NCBI GenBank assembly: GCA_049672765.1
Contig: JBATWQ010000302.1
Location: forward strand, 1-33,065
DNA from: JAGQSZ01 sp049672765
GTDB lineage: Bacteria; Actinomycetota; Acidimicrobiia; Acidimicrobiales; Microtrichaceae
DNA length: 33,065 bases
Direction: 5' to 3'
Of the stretch, positions 7,556 to 17,173 are shown one piece after another. Position 1 is the stretch's first letter, and each line of letters starts with the position of its first letter. Position numbers and translations under genes: made by a program. The notes beneath the pieces are model-generated. The model was not told where the DNA came from and ran no database searches. It saw only the letters and a program-made list of their open reading frames with translations.

Positions 7556-8980
7556 GTGACACTCGTACCTAACATCCTCGCCAGTCGCTACGCGAGTGAC
7601 GACATGACCCATCTCTGGTCGGCGGAGCACAAGATCGTGCTAGAGCGGAGGCTCTGGATAGCGGTAATGAAGGCCCAGCGCGAGATGGGCATCGACATCC
7701 CCGCCGGGTCGATATCTGCATATGAGTCGGTGGTCGACAAGGTCGACCTGGAGTCCATCCGGGAGCGTGAGCGGATCACGCGTCACGACGTCAAGGCCCG
7801 CCTCGAGGAGTTCTCCGCGCTGGCGGGTGAGGAGCATGCCCACAAGGGAATGACTTCGCGGGATCTTACCGAGAACGTCGAACAGCTCCAGGTTCGCCAG
7901 GGTCTTGAGATTCTCAGGACCCAGGCAGTTGCTGCACTCGCCCGCCTGGCGGCCCTGGCTGCCGACCACGAACGCACGGTGATCGTCGGACGGAGCCACA
8001 ACGTCGCGGCGCAGGCGACCACCCTGGGCAAGCGTTTCGCCAACGCCGGCGACGAACTGCTCGTCGCCGTCCGTCGCCTCGAGGATCTGCTTGAGCGCTA
8101 TCCGCTCCGGGGGCTGAAGGGCCCGATGGGCACCCAACAGGACCAGATGGACCTGCTCGACGACGACCCCGAACGCATGGCCCAGCTCGAGGAGTCGGTC
8201 GCCCACCATCTTGGGTTCGACCGCACGCTCGTCAACGTCGGCCAGGTCTACCCGCGATCTCTCGACCTCGATGTCGTCGCGGCGGTGGTGCAACTGGTGT
8301 CGGGTCCTTCGTCGCTTGCGACCACCCTTCGGCTGATGGCCGGCAACGAGCTGGTCACCGAGGGTTTCAGAGAGGGCCAGGTCGGATCATCGGCCATGCC
8401 CCACAAGATGAACGCACGCAGCTGCGAGCGGATCAACGGCTTCAGGGTGATCCTCAACGGGCACCTGACCATGGCCGCCGGAATGGCGGGCGAACAATGG
8501 AATGAAGGCGACGTTTCGTGCTCGGTCGTCAGGCGGGTATTGCTTCCTGACGCGTTCTTTGCAGCCGACGGCGCATTTCAGACGCTGCTGGACGTGCTGG
8601 GCGGCTTCGGCGCCTATCCGGCGGTGATCGAGCGGGAACTCCGTCGCTATCTGCCGTTCCTGGCCACGACCAAGGTTCTGATGGCCGCAGTGCGTGCCGG
8701 GGTGGGGCGAGAAACCGCCCACGAGGTGATCAAGGAGCACGCTGTGGCCGTGGCGTTGGAGATGCGCGAAAGGGGCACCGAAGGCAACGACCTGATCGCC
8801 AGGCTCGCCGCCGACCCGAGGCTCGGACTGGATAGCGCCCAGTTGGAGTCCGCAACCGGCGATCCTCTGCAGTTCGTCGGCAACGCGGTTGGTCAGACCG
8901 CCGAATTCGTCGCGAGGGTCGAAAGTCTTGTTGCCCGATATCCCGAAGCGCTGGCCTATGAAGGCGAGGAGATCCTGTGA
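7556..8980 (+). CDS. purB: adenylosuccinate lyase
   Basis: PurB removes fumarate from both SAICAR and adenylosuccinate, serving IMP synthesis and the AMP branch. The 474-residue protein begins VTLVPNILASRYAS, matching the mycobacterial enzyme, then RHDVKARLEEF and HKGMTSRDLTENVEQLQ, which carries the substrate-binding Thr-Ser and a catalytic-region His. The fumarase-superfamily signature GSSAMPHKMNARSCE, with the catalytic serine loop, is present near residue 280. GTG 7556 is chosen because of the similarity and a GGGGGAG ribosome site at 7540-7546. The 4-base overlap with purC (GTGA) implies coupling. Confidence 0.97.
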   Translation: MTLVPNILASRYASDDMTHLWSAEHKIVLERRLWIAVMKAQREMGIDIPAGSISAYESVVDKVDLESIRERERITRHDVKARLEEFSALAGEEHAHKGMTSRDLTENVEQLQVRQGLEILRTQAVAALARLAALAADHERTVIVGRSHNVAAQATTLGKRFANAGDELLVAVRRLEDLLERYPLRGLKGPMGTQQDQMDLLDDDPERMAQLEESVAHHLGFDRTLVNVGQVYPRSLDLDVVAAVVQLVSGPSSLATTLRLMAGNELVTEGFREGQVGSSAMPHKMNARSCERINGFRVILNGHLTMAAGMAGEQWNEGDVSCSVVRRVLLPDAFFAADGAFQTLLDVLGGFGAYPAVIERELRRYLPFLATTKVLMAAVRAGVGRETAHEVIKEHAVAVALEMRERGTEGNDLIARLAADPRLGLDSAQLESATGDPLQFVGNAVGQTAEFVARVESLVARYPEALAYEGEEIL

Positions 8981-9903
8981 GCACTTTGTCCCAAGTACCC
9001 GACCTTGGACTCCCACACGTCCACAGCGGCAAGGTTCGTGACCTGTTCGACGCCGGCGATGACCGCCTGCTCATGGTCGCATCGGACAGGCTGTCCGCTT
9101 TCGACGTGGTCATGGCTGAATCGGTGCCGGACAAGGGGCGGGTTCTTACCGCCATGTCTGTATTCTGGTTCGAGGAACTCACCGACATCATCGGGAATCA
9201 CCTCATCTCGACATCGTTGGACTCGCTGCCCGAACCAGCGAGACGTCCGGAACTGGCGGGACGAATCATGCTGTGTCGCCGGGTGCAGATGCTGCCCATC
9301 GAGTGCATCGTCCGGGGTCACGTCGCGGGTTCTGCATGGAAGGAATACCGGCATTCGGGAACCATCCACGGCATGTCGGTCCAGGCCGGGCTCCACGAAG
9401 CGGATCGCCTTTCGAAGCCGATGTTTACGCCTTCGACGAAGGCAGCCGTGGGAGACCACGACGAGAACATCAGCTTCGACCGTGCGGTTGAGTTGATAGG
9501 CGGTGAAATGGCCGAGCAGGTCCGCTCGGTGAGCATTGCCATGTTCGAGCGGGCCTCGGCCCGGGCGGAGGCGTCGGGATTTCTCCTGGCTGACACGAAG
9601 TTCGAACTCGGACTGATCGGCGAGGTCGATGGGGATCCGGCTGAGCGCACGCTCATCCTTGCCGATGAGGCCCTGACCCCTGACTCGTCCAGATTCTGGT
9701 TGGCGGAACAGTGGCATCCGGGTTCAACTCCCCAGGGATTCGACAAGCAGCCGGTCCGGGACTTTCTCGAATCACTGCTGTGGGACAAGCGTCCGCCGGC
9801 GCCACCGTTGCCCGTCGACGTAGTCGCCGCCACCTCCGGCAGGTACCGCCAGGCGTACGAACGGATCTGTGGCCTGTCGCTCGCGGATTGGCCCGGAGCC
9901 TGA
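8977..9903 (+). CDS. purC: SAICAR synthetase
   Basis: PurC joins aspartate to CAIR with ATP to give SAICAR. The 308-residue protein has the N-terminal SGKVRDLFDAGDDRLLMVASDRLSAFD, the family's ATP-binding start (quoted in part: SGKVRDLF and ASDRLSAFD). MLPIECIVRGHVAGS follows, and the substrate loop LADTKFELG sits near residue 205. The length fits the roughly 300-residue form seen in Actinobacteria. GAGGAG just before the GTG start is a good ribosome site. The next gene, purS, lies 71 bases downstream. Confidence 0.97.
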   Translation: MSTLSQVPDLGLPHVHSGKVRDLFDAGDDRLLMVASDRLSAFDVVMAESVPDKGRVLTAMSVFWFEELTDIIGNHLISTSLDSLPEPARRPELAGRIMLCRRVQMLPIECIVRGHVAGSAWKEYRHSGTIHGMSVQAGLHEADRLSKPMFTPSTKAAVGDHDENISFDRAVELIGGEMAEQVRSVSIAMFERASARAEASGFLLADTKFELGLIGEVDGDPAERTLILADEALTPDSSRFWLAEQWHPGSTPQGFDKQPVRDFLESLLWDKRPPAPPLPVDVVAATSGRYRQAYERICGLSLADWPGA

Positions 9904-9926
9904 CCCATTGGGCAGGGGCCTGACCG

Positions 9927-9958
9927 ACCCTGCGGGGTTAATTCTCGGCCTGCAGGGT
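9927..9958 (+). promoter_or_regulatory. Hairpin ahead of purS ribosome site
   Basis: ACCCTGC at 9927-9933 and GCAGGGT at 9952-9958 form a perfect 7-base stem with an 18-base loop, ending two bases before the GGGAG ribosome site of purS at 9961-9965. It may affect purS translation or act as a weak processing site; no terminator T-run follows. Confidence 0.3.
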
Positions 9959-9974
9959 GTGGGAGACTCTCGAC

Positions 9975-10247
9975 ATGACGTTCGACGTGGTGGTTGAGGT
10001 CCGACTCCGCCCGGGAATTGCCGATCCGCAGGGTGCGACCATTGAGAAGGCACTGCCGGCTCTCGGATTCGCTGGCGTGAGCGACGTGACCGTTGGCAAG
10101 AGCATTCGCTTTGCAGTGCAAGCTGCCGACGAAGTCGCCGCCAGGGCTTTGGTCCAGGACATGTGCGACAGATTCCTCACCAATCCCGTGATTGAGGACT
10201 CGAGTATCGCCATATCTGAACCAGTCGCATCGGAAGTTGCGGGCTGA
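9975..10247 (+). CDS. purS: FGAM synthase subunit PurS
   Basis: The small 90-residue subunit bridges PurQ and PurL in the three-part formylglycinamidine ribonucleotide synthase found in Gram-positives and Actinobacteria. It begins MTFDVVVEVRLRPGIADPQG, typical of PurS, and contains the GKSIRFAVQA strand. ATG 9975 is chosen over an in-frame ATG at 9957 because GGGAG at 9961-9965 lies at the right distance and the PurS fold begins there. The purQ ATG follows its stop by one base. Together with purQ and the displaced purL it makes a complete enzyme. Confidence 0.95.
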   Translation: MTFDVVVEVRLRPGIADPQGATIEKALPALGFAGVSDVTVGKSIRFAVQAADEVAARALVQDMCDRFLTNPVIEDSSIAISEPVASEVAG

Positions 10248-10248
10248 T

Positions 10249-10929
10249 ATGGCACAAAAGATTGCGGTGATTCGATTTCCGGGTACCAACTGCGAATTTG
10301 ATGTGGCAGAAGTCATCAATGGACTCGGCGGAGAAGCTGAGGTCGTCTTTCACGATCAGGTAACTCTCGGGTCCGCAGACGCTGTGATCATCGCTGGTGG
10401 ATTTGCACACGGGGATTACCTGAGACCCGGCGCGATCGCTCGGTTTTCTCCGATAATGAATGCAATTCGGGCTTTTGCCGATGACGGTGGACCGGTGCTG
10501 GGGATTTGCAACGGATTTCAGATTCTGACCGAAGCACATATGTTACCCGGCGCCCTGCAGAAGAATGCTGGCCTGAAGTTCAAGTGCGAGATGGCCGAAC
10601 TCAAGGTCGAGAGCAGTAACTCCCCTATTACTTCCCGGCTCGAAGTCGGTTCATCGGTTCGAATACCAATTAACCACTTCGAAGGCAACTACACCTGCTC
10701 GGATGAAACATTGTCTGAACTGCGTTCGGAAGATCGGGTCGTATTGCGCTACCGGGACAATCCCAATGGCTCGACCGACGACATTGCAGGAATATGCAAT
10801 GAAGGCCGCAATGTTGTTGGGCTTATGCCACACCCCGAACGCGCGAGCCACGAGTTGCTCGACTCCACTGACGGCATCGCCATGATGCAGTCTTTCCTGG
10901 CGACCGCCGGAATCCGTCAGCCGGCCTAA
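10249..10929 (+). CDS. purQ: FGAM synthase glutaminase subunit PurQ
   Basis: PurQ is a class I glutamine amidotransferase that supplies ammonia to PurL. The 226-residue protein carries the nucleophile Cys87 in GPVLGICNGFQIL and the His195-Pro-Glu197 pair in MPHPERA, so the triad is complete. ATG 10249 follows the purS stop by one base; the frame is open further upstream but only inside purS. Base composition is unlike its neighbours: a hand count gives 322 G+C in 600 bases over 10261-10860 (54%), while sampled lines of other pur genes give about 60-72%. The stop codon lies in a 17-base tandem duplication. purL does not follow directly. Confidence 0.97.
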   Translation: MAQKIAVIRFPGTNCEFDVAEVINGLGGEAEVVFHDQVTLGSADAVIIAGGFAHGDYLRPGAIARFSPIMNAIRAFADDGGPVLGICNGFQILTEAHMLPGALQKNAGLKFKCEMAELKVESSNSPITSRLEVGSSVRIPINHFEGNYTCSDETLSELRSEDRVVLRYRDNPNGSTDDIAGICNEGRNVVGLMPHPERASHELLDSTDGIAMMQSFLATAGIRQPA

Positions 10930-10944
10930 TCCGTCAGCCTGCCT
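10911..10944 (+). repeat. 17-bp tandem duplication across the purQ stop codon
   Basis: AATCCGTCAGCCGGCCT (10911-10927) is followed directly by AATCCGTCAGCCTGCCT (10928-10944), a tandem copy with one change. The TAA stop of purQ spans the junction, so the second copy is non-coding. Confidence 0.85.
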
Positions 10945-11058
10945 AGGGGTCGCTGGCGCTGGCCAAACTCGCTTACCTCCTGCCCCCAATGGGGAGCCAA
11001 TCGAGGCTTGCAGGTAACCAGCGGGCCGATCTGTGGAACTCGGTGCCAATCGTCCCCT
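10945..11058. ncRNA. Candidate structured RNA or cis-element downstream of purQ
   Basis: No gene is seen here, but the stretch folds into a closed multibranch structure by eye. A closing helix pairs AGGGG (10945-10949) with CCCCT (11054-11058), then CG 10951-10952 with CG 11051-11052, then TGGCGCTG (10954-10961) with CGGTGCCA (11041-11048), the last including G-U pairs. Inside, CGC-TTACC-TGC (10970-10983, one 3-base bulge) pairs with GCA-GGTAA-GCG (11011-11023, one bulge). Its tip carries two hairpins, CCCC-AAT-GGGG (10984-10994) and GCC-N6-GGC (10996-11007). I could not match it to RNase P, tmRNA, SRP or 6S RNA. The strand is unknown since both would fold, and it may be a DNA-level element. 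Confidence 0.35.
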
Positions 11059-11061
11059 GAG

Positions 11062-11119
11062 AGGTTCCCACCCGCAGAAAGCGGACGGGAACCTACTATC
11101 AGGAGACCTGCGGACGGGA
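11062..11119. terminator. Strong hairpin with a repeated 3' arm, possible terminator or attenuator
   Basis: AGGTTCCC-AC-CCGC (11062-11075) pairs with GCGG-AC-GGGAACCT (11081-11094) around an AGAAA loop: 12 pairs interrupted by two adjacent mismatches. The arm GCGGACGGGA recurs at 11110-11119, so the left arm could pair with either copy. There is no T-run on either strand. It lies between the convergent ends of purQ and the minus-strand gene, where a bidirectional terminator would be expected. Confidence 0.4.
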
Positions 11120-11183
11120 GTTCAGTCGCTGGCTGTGCCGCTGGTCGACCAGATACCGGTCCAGTGGTCTTTCGGCCGCCGAA

Positions 11184-11597
11184 CTAGCGGCTGATACCGG
11201 CTTTACGCAGTACCGCGGGGGCGACACCCACCTTACGGAAGGCGTCATAGCTGATCCCCTTGGACTCGGCGTATGTCGATGCCCATTCGACGAAGCCGTC
11301 CTCAAGCTGCGAAAGGTCCTGTTTGGGGGCGTTTGACTCTGCAATGCGCTTTTCAAGGTCCATCACGGCCTGGGCGGCGTTCAACTTGGGAATGCCAGTC
11401 GCAGACTCGGTCATTACCCTTGCTTCTTCAAGACGCGCCCGGAGCTGCTCGACAGGGACCCTACGGCCACGCTGTGGCTTGTTCTTCTCCAGCGCCTCCA
11501 GATAGGCGCCAACCGCTGCTGCGGCCTTGCGACCACGTCCCATCGCCTCGATATGTTCCGGTGTCGGTTGACGCTTCGTTGTGTCTGTTTCTGCCAT
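11184..11597 (-). CDS. conserved actinobacterial hypothetical protein
   Basis: The 137-residue, highly charged, mostly helical protein has no signal peptide or membrane segment. It starts with a basic segment (EHIEAMGRGRKAAAAVGAYLEAL), then NKPQRGRRVPVEQLRARLEEA, a middle region likely to form a coiled coil, and ends with ISYDAFRKVGVAPAVLRKAGISR. I recall this arrangement, with a Lys/Arg-rich GRGRK-like start and a helix-turn-helix-like ISY-x-FRxxGV-x-AxVLxxAGI ending, from a widespread actinobacterial family of unknown function. The ending could bind DNA, but that is a guess. The gene is inserted against the direction of the pur genes, between purQ and purL. ATG 11597 is preceded on its strand by an AT-rich stretch. 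Confidence 0.75.
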   Translation of the reverse strand: MAETDTTKRQPTPEHIEAMGRGRKAAAAVGAYLEALEKNKPQRGRRVPVEQLRARLEEARVMTESATGIPKLNAAQAVMDLEKRIAESNAPKQDLSQLEDGFVEWASTYAESKGISYDAFRKVGVAPAVLRKAGISR

Positions 11598-11896
11598 AGA
11601 AGGTGACTATATATCTGATTTGTCACAAAGGCTTAAAACGTAAGCAGGGCCATTCAAACAAGTAGAAGCGGCCATAAGCTGACCAATATTCAGCCAAATC
11701 GACTTCTACTTGACCTGATTGCCTGCTTCTTGTGGTGCCATGGCAGGGTTCCCTTTGTTCCTGTTCCGGCAGTCGACAGGAACTCGCTCTAGGTCTTCAT
11801 TGATAGCTGTCGAGGGTGCCCTACATGGGATCGACGACCACGCTGGGAACTCTGTGCGTTCTCCCGAACTGATGGTCGTGAGGTAGCTTCGAGTAA
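11598..11896. other. AT-rich divergent spacer upstream of purL with nested inverted repeats
   Basis: This 299-base spacer separates the minus-strand gene from purL and contains no credible gene. The first part is AT-rich (hand counts 23 and 27 G+C per 60 bases in 11581-11640 and 11641-11700). It contains the nested inverted repeat described separately (11624-11734). A further hairpin follows: GTTCCTGT 11757-11764 with ACAGGAAC 11776-11783, a perfect 8-base stem with an 11-base loop. It must also hold the promoters of both flanking genes. Confidence 0.6.
11624..11734. repeat. Nested inverted repeats, about 110 bp
   Basis: Four symmetrical arm pairs share a centre near 11685. CACAA 11624-11628 pairs with TTGTG 11730-11734, and AAGCAGG 11642-11648 with CCTGCTT 11722-11728. 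CAAGTAGAAG 11659-11668 pairs with CTTCTACTTG 11703-11712, a perfect 10 bp. GCTGA pairs with TCAGC at the centre (about 11678-11694). The outermost pair could be chance. It could be a transcribed leader structure of purL or the opposite gene, or a mobile-element scar; no transposase is nearby. Confidence 0.6.
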
Positions 11897-14128
<2,232 letters not shown>

Positions 14129-14136
14129 GTCGTCGG

Positions 14137-14157
14137 CCGGCCCAAGGGAAGGGCCGG
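14137..14157 (+). terminator. Hairpin after purL
   Basis: CCGGCCC (14137-14143) and GGGCCGG (14151-14157) form a perfect GC stem with a 7-base loop, starting nine bases after the purL stop. Only a mixed ATCATCCATCCT tract follows, so it is a plausible but not textbook intrinsic terminator. Confidence 0.55.
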
Positions 14158-14230
14158 ATCATCCATCCTAAAGTTGCGTGGCGTATTACTGCCCAGAAGA
14201 TTACTGAGTTGAGAACTACTTCAACCCGAC

Positions 14231-14237
14231 AAGGAGG
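14231..14237 (+). promoter_or_regulatory. Consensus ribosome site deciding a TTG start
   Basis: AAGGAGG is the full anti-16S match and ends nine bases before TTG 14247. No ATG or GTG is in frame before the predicted signal peptide, so this site fixes the start of the lipoprotein gene. Confidence 0.8.
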
Positions 14238-14246
14238 TCCATCCAG

Positions 14247-16139
14247 TTGCAATCGCCCACGGGTTTGACCGTCATCGGCCGGCCGGGGTCGACGCTGAAG
14301 CTCGCATCCTTTGCTCTGCTACTGGTGGCCGCCGGGTTCCTCGTGTCGGGCTGCCTGGGTCCCAATGACCCGGATCCAACCGGGAATGCACCGATCGGGA
14401 GTATCGATTCGGCGGTTGCGTCCGGAACCGCGATCCGGATCACCGGGTGGGCGATCGATCCGAACACCGCCAACTCGGTCTACGTGACCATGAGCCACCT
14501 GAGCGCCGGGACCAAGCACCTGGCGAACCTTCCGCGGGTCGACGTCGCAAAGGCCTACCCGAAGTACGGTGCCAACCACGGCTTCGACATCACGACCCCG
14601 TCCAGCGGCAAGGACGCCAAGCTGGGCGAAGTCTGCCTGTGGGTCGAGAACGTGGGAGCCGGCAAAGAAGACCGGATCCTGGGTTGTCGCCAGGTCAAAC
14701 TCCGATCCGACGACGCGACAGGACGTTTCGACTCCATCAGCGCGCTCAATCCGCAGCGGATCAGGATCAGCGGTTGGGCACTCGACCCCGAGACAACCGA
14801 TCCGGTAAACATCCGGTACTCAGTCGATGGCGGATCGTCGGTCCAGGTCGCTGCAAATCGGCCTCGACCCGACGTGAACAAGGTCGTAGGAATCGCAGGG
14901 GACCACGGGTTCCTGGTCGACATTCCGATCAAGACGGGTTCGCGGACTGTCTGTGTGACCGCCGTGGGAGTCGGTAGAGGCAAGAACGCGAACCTCGGGT
15001 GCAAGACAGTCATCACCGAATCGGTAACCCCAGTCGGTGCAGGCGCCGACCTCCAATCCGTCAAGATTGTGGGCCCGACGTCCGGCCACCCTCTGGAGAC
15101 GACCGACCGGGACGCCGGCGTCAGCACGATCCTCAGTGACGGTTCCGTGCTCTGGCTCTTCGGGGATACCTCCGGCTGGAACCCGGATGGAACCATCAAG
15201 TACTTCATAAACAACACGGCCGCATGGGCGCCGAAGACCAACCCGACCGCGACCACCGATGGAGTTGCTCCGGGGGACCAACCACATCAGTTCGTCTATC
15301 CCATCGCCCCGTTCACCAAGGCGTGCCCCGCTGGCTGGAAGTCGGCCATGTGGCCGATGTCGGCGGTGACGGTTCCGATGGGGGGCAAGGATCGGGTCGT
15401 TGCCTTCATGGGCAACGTCTGCATGGGAGGCGAATGGGAAATGCAGAGTCGCGGTGTCTCCATCGTGGATTGGATCTACGACCCGAGTCTTTCGCCCAGC
15501 AACCAGCCGATCGTGGGAACGGTGAGGAATCAGAACCTCTTCGGCGCAGGGGACGAGTACGGCACGGCCGCCCATTTTGATGGCGAGTACGTCAAGGCCT
15601 ACAAGTGCGCCCGGCCCGCCGACGACGGACTACCGCATTGGCCGAATGATCCCGGCTATTCCGGCTGTTACCTGGCTCGCGTTCTTCCCCAGGACGTTGC
15701 CAACCGAAATGCCTGGACGTTCTGGAGCGCCGATGCGACCTGGAGTGATCAGATGGGTCTGGCAGCTTCGATGGTGGTTCCCGGAATGCCCGACGTGGGT
15801 GGCCAGCCTGGCGACAAGCAGATGCCGGTCGCGGCATTCTCGGTCCATCGGGATCAGCAGTCCGACAAGTTCCTCATGACCTACAGCCCGTGGCCCGGAC
15901 TGACGAACGAAGTTTTCGTCCGGAGCGCGGAGTCGGAAGCAGGCCCTTGGAGCAATCCGGTTAAGTACCGGCTGCCAGGTTGCCTGGACTCGGCCCGGGG
16001 CGAGGAACGCCTCTGCTACGCCGCCACGGCGCAACCGGTCCTGAGCACCAGTTCGAGCATCGGGATCGGCTACTTCGACCAGCTGATCGCGCTAGACCCG
16101 CCGCGGGGCGGATACCTGGCAGGGACGTTCGGCCGCTGA
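14247..16139 (+). CDS. two-repeat lipoprotein with beta-propeller-like DUF4185-type domain
   Basis: The 630-residue protein starts at TTG 14247. The N-terminus has basic residues, a hydrophobic stretch and the lipobox LVSGC, so Cys36 should be lipidated and the protein anchored outside the membrane. Two related repeats follow, about residues 50-150 and 159-255. Each has a GWA(I/L)DP motif, an R-x-DV segment, NHGF or DHGF, and an LGC-x-V ending, like the modules repeated in actinobacterial secreted proteins. The rest (about 270-630) begins TTDRDAGVSTILSDG and WLFGDT, a signature resembling DUF4185 or five-bladed glycosidase-like propellers. Sugar binding or hydrolysis is possible, but no catalytic residue can be assigned. 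It lies between purL and gluQ. Confidence 0.7.
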   Translation: MQSPTGLTVIGRPGSTLKLASFALLLVAAGFLVSGCLGPNDPDPTGNAPIGSIDSAVASGTAIRITGWAIDPNTANSVYVTMSHLSAGTKHLANLPRVDVAKAYPKYGANHGFDITTPSSGKDAKLGEVCLWVENVGAGKEDRILGCRQVKLRSDDATGRFDSISALNPQRIRISGWALDPETTDPVNIRYSVDGGSSVQVAANRPRPDVNKVVGIAGDHGFLVDIPIKTGSRTVCVTAVGVGRGKNANLGCKTVITESVTPVGAGADLQSVKIVGPTSGHPLETTDRDAGVSTILSDGSVLWLFGDTSGWNPDGTIKYFINNTAAWAPKTNPTATTDGVAPGDQPHQFVYPIAPFTKACPAGWKSAMWPMSAVTVPMGGKDRVVAFMGNVCMGGEWEMQSRGVSIVDWIYDPSLSPSNQPIVGTVRNQNLFGAGDEYGTAAHFDGEYVKAYKCARPADDGLPHWPNDPGYSGCYLARVLPQDVANRNAWTFWSADATWSDQMGLAASMVVPGMPDVGGQPGDKQMPVAAFSVHRDQQSDKFLMTYSPWPGLTNEVFVRSAESEAGPWSNPVKYRLPGCLDSARGEERLCYAATAQPVLSTSSSIGIGYFDQLIALDPPRGGYLAGTFGR

Positions 16140-16176
16140 ACCCCGCAGCGTCGCAATCCGCTGGCAGAATCTGACC

Positions 16177-17100
16177 GTGACGATCGGTCGCTTCGCTCCC
16201 AGCCCCTCGGGGAGCCTGCACCTGGGGAATCTTCGGACCGCGCTGGTCGCCTGGTGCTGCGCACGCAGTGCCGGCGGACAATTCCTGATCCGCATGGAGG
16301 ACCTGACCACCGGCGCAGCGCCAGTCGCCGAGGCCGAGCAGCTCGATGACCTGCGAGTTCTCGGAATCGACCACGACGGGCCGGTGACGCGCCAGTCCGA
16401 GCGGGCAGAGAAGCATCGTCAAGTGTTGGCGGAACTCGAGCAAATGGGAGTGACCTACCCGTGCTTCTGCTCGCGCCGCGAGATCCGCGAGGCGACCCTC
16501 GCCCCCCACGGCCCGGATCCGACCGGGCTTTACCCGGGTACCTGCGCGAAACTCACCGAGGGTCAGCGTCGAGACCGCCTGCGTTCCGTCGGAAGGGCCG
16601 CCACCAGGATCAGAGCCCATTCGGCGGTCGTGGCCTTCGACGATCGTCTGAACGGCACTACCACAGCGACCGTCGACGACTTCGTGCTCTGTCGTGCCGA
16701 CGGAATCGTGGCATACAACCTGGCAGTGGTCGTCGACGATGCGGCCGCAGGCGTCGACCAGGTCGTCAGGGGTGACGACCTGCTTGGGACCACCCACCGG
16801 CAGGTATATCTCCAGGGCCTTCTAGGACTTCCGACCCCTGAGTACGTACACGTACCACTTGTACTCGGACCTGACGGGGACAGACTCTCCAAGCGCCACG
16901 GCGCGGTGGGGTTGCGTGAGCAGTTGGACCGGGGCGCCGACGTCGAGCAGGTGCTCGCGCTGTTGGCCCACTCGCTCGATCCGCTGTGCTTCGATCCGGG
17001 TGGACGAACCACGATCGCTGAAGTCCTCGCCAATTTCGATGTCGACTCATTGCCCCGAGAACCCTGGCTGCTGGATCCCCACCTCCTCTCGTGGGGCTGA
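16177..17100 (+). CDS. gluQ: glutamyl-Q tRNA(Asp) synthetase
   Basis: GluQ-RS activates glutamate and attaches it to the queuosine base at position 34 of tRNA-Asp. It is a truncated glutamyl-tRNA synthetase lacking the anticodon-binding domain, and 307 residues fits. RFAPSPSGSLHLGNLRTALV carries the HIGH-type signature and RLSKRHG the KMSKS-type signature. CFC in the insertion near residue 96 and YPGTC further on are the zinc ligands that separate GluQ from GltX. GTG 16177 has no ribosome site but lies six bases after CAGAAT (16165-16170), so it may be leaderless. A tRNA-Asp(GUC) gene is in the same window at 24783. Confidence 0.93.
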   Translation: MTIGRFAPSPSGSLHLGNLRTALVAWCCARSAGGQFLIRMEDLTTGAAPVAEAEQLDDLRVLGIDHDGPVTRQSERAEKHRQVLAELEQMGVTYPCFCSRREIREATLAPHGPDPTGLYPGTCAKLTEGQRRDRLRSVGRAATRIRAHSAVVAFDDRLNGTTTATVDDFVLCRADGIVAYNLAVVVDDAAAGVDQVVRGDDLLGTTHRQVYLQGLLGLPTPEYVHVPLVLGPDGDRLSKRHGAVGLREQLDRGADVEQVLALLAHSLDPLCFDPGGRTTIAEVLANFDVDSLPREPWLLDPHLLSWG

Positions 17101-17173
17101 GAGCATGCTTGGTGTGACAGCATTCCCCGGGGGACTTTCGAACTCCCGAGGCCTCGTGTGCCACCATGTTGAA

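Noticed and set aside
10945..11094. RNase P RNA, tmRNA, SRP RNA or 6S RNA
   Set aside because: The signature segments I know for these RNAs are absent on both strands, and the length and shape do not fit; left as an unidentified structured element.
11624..11734. Insertion sequence or integron attC site
   Set aside because: No transposase or integrase, no target duplication, and no attC core sites are visible; only the nested inverted repeats are reported.
17105..17173. ATG 17105 as the purF start
   Set aside because: It would give a 58-residue propeptide beginning with sequence unlike PurF; GTG 17174 gives 35 residues, close to the mycobacterial 34. Kept only as an alternative.
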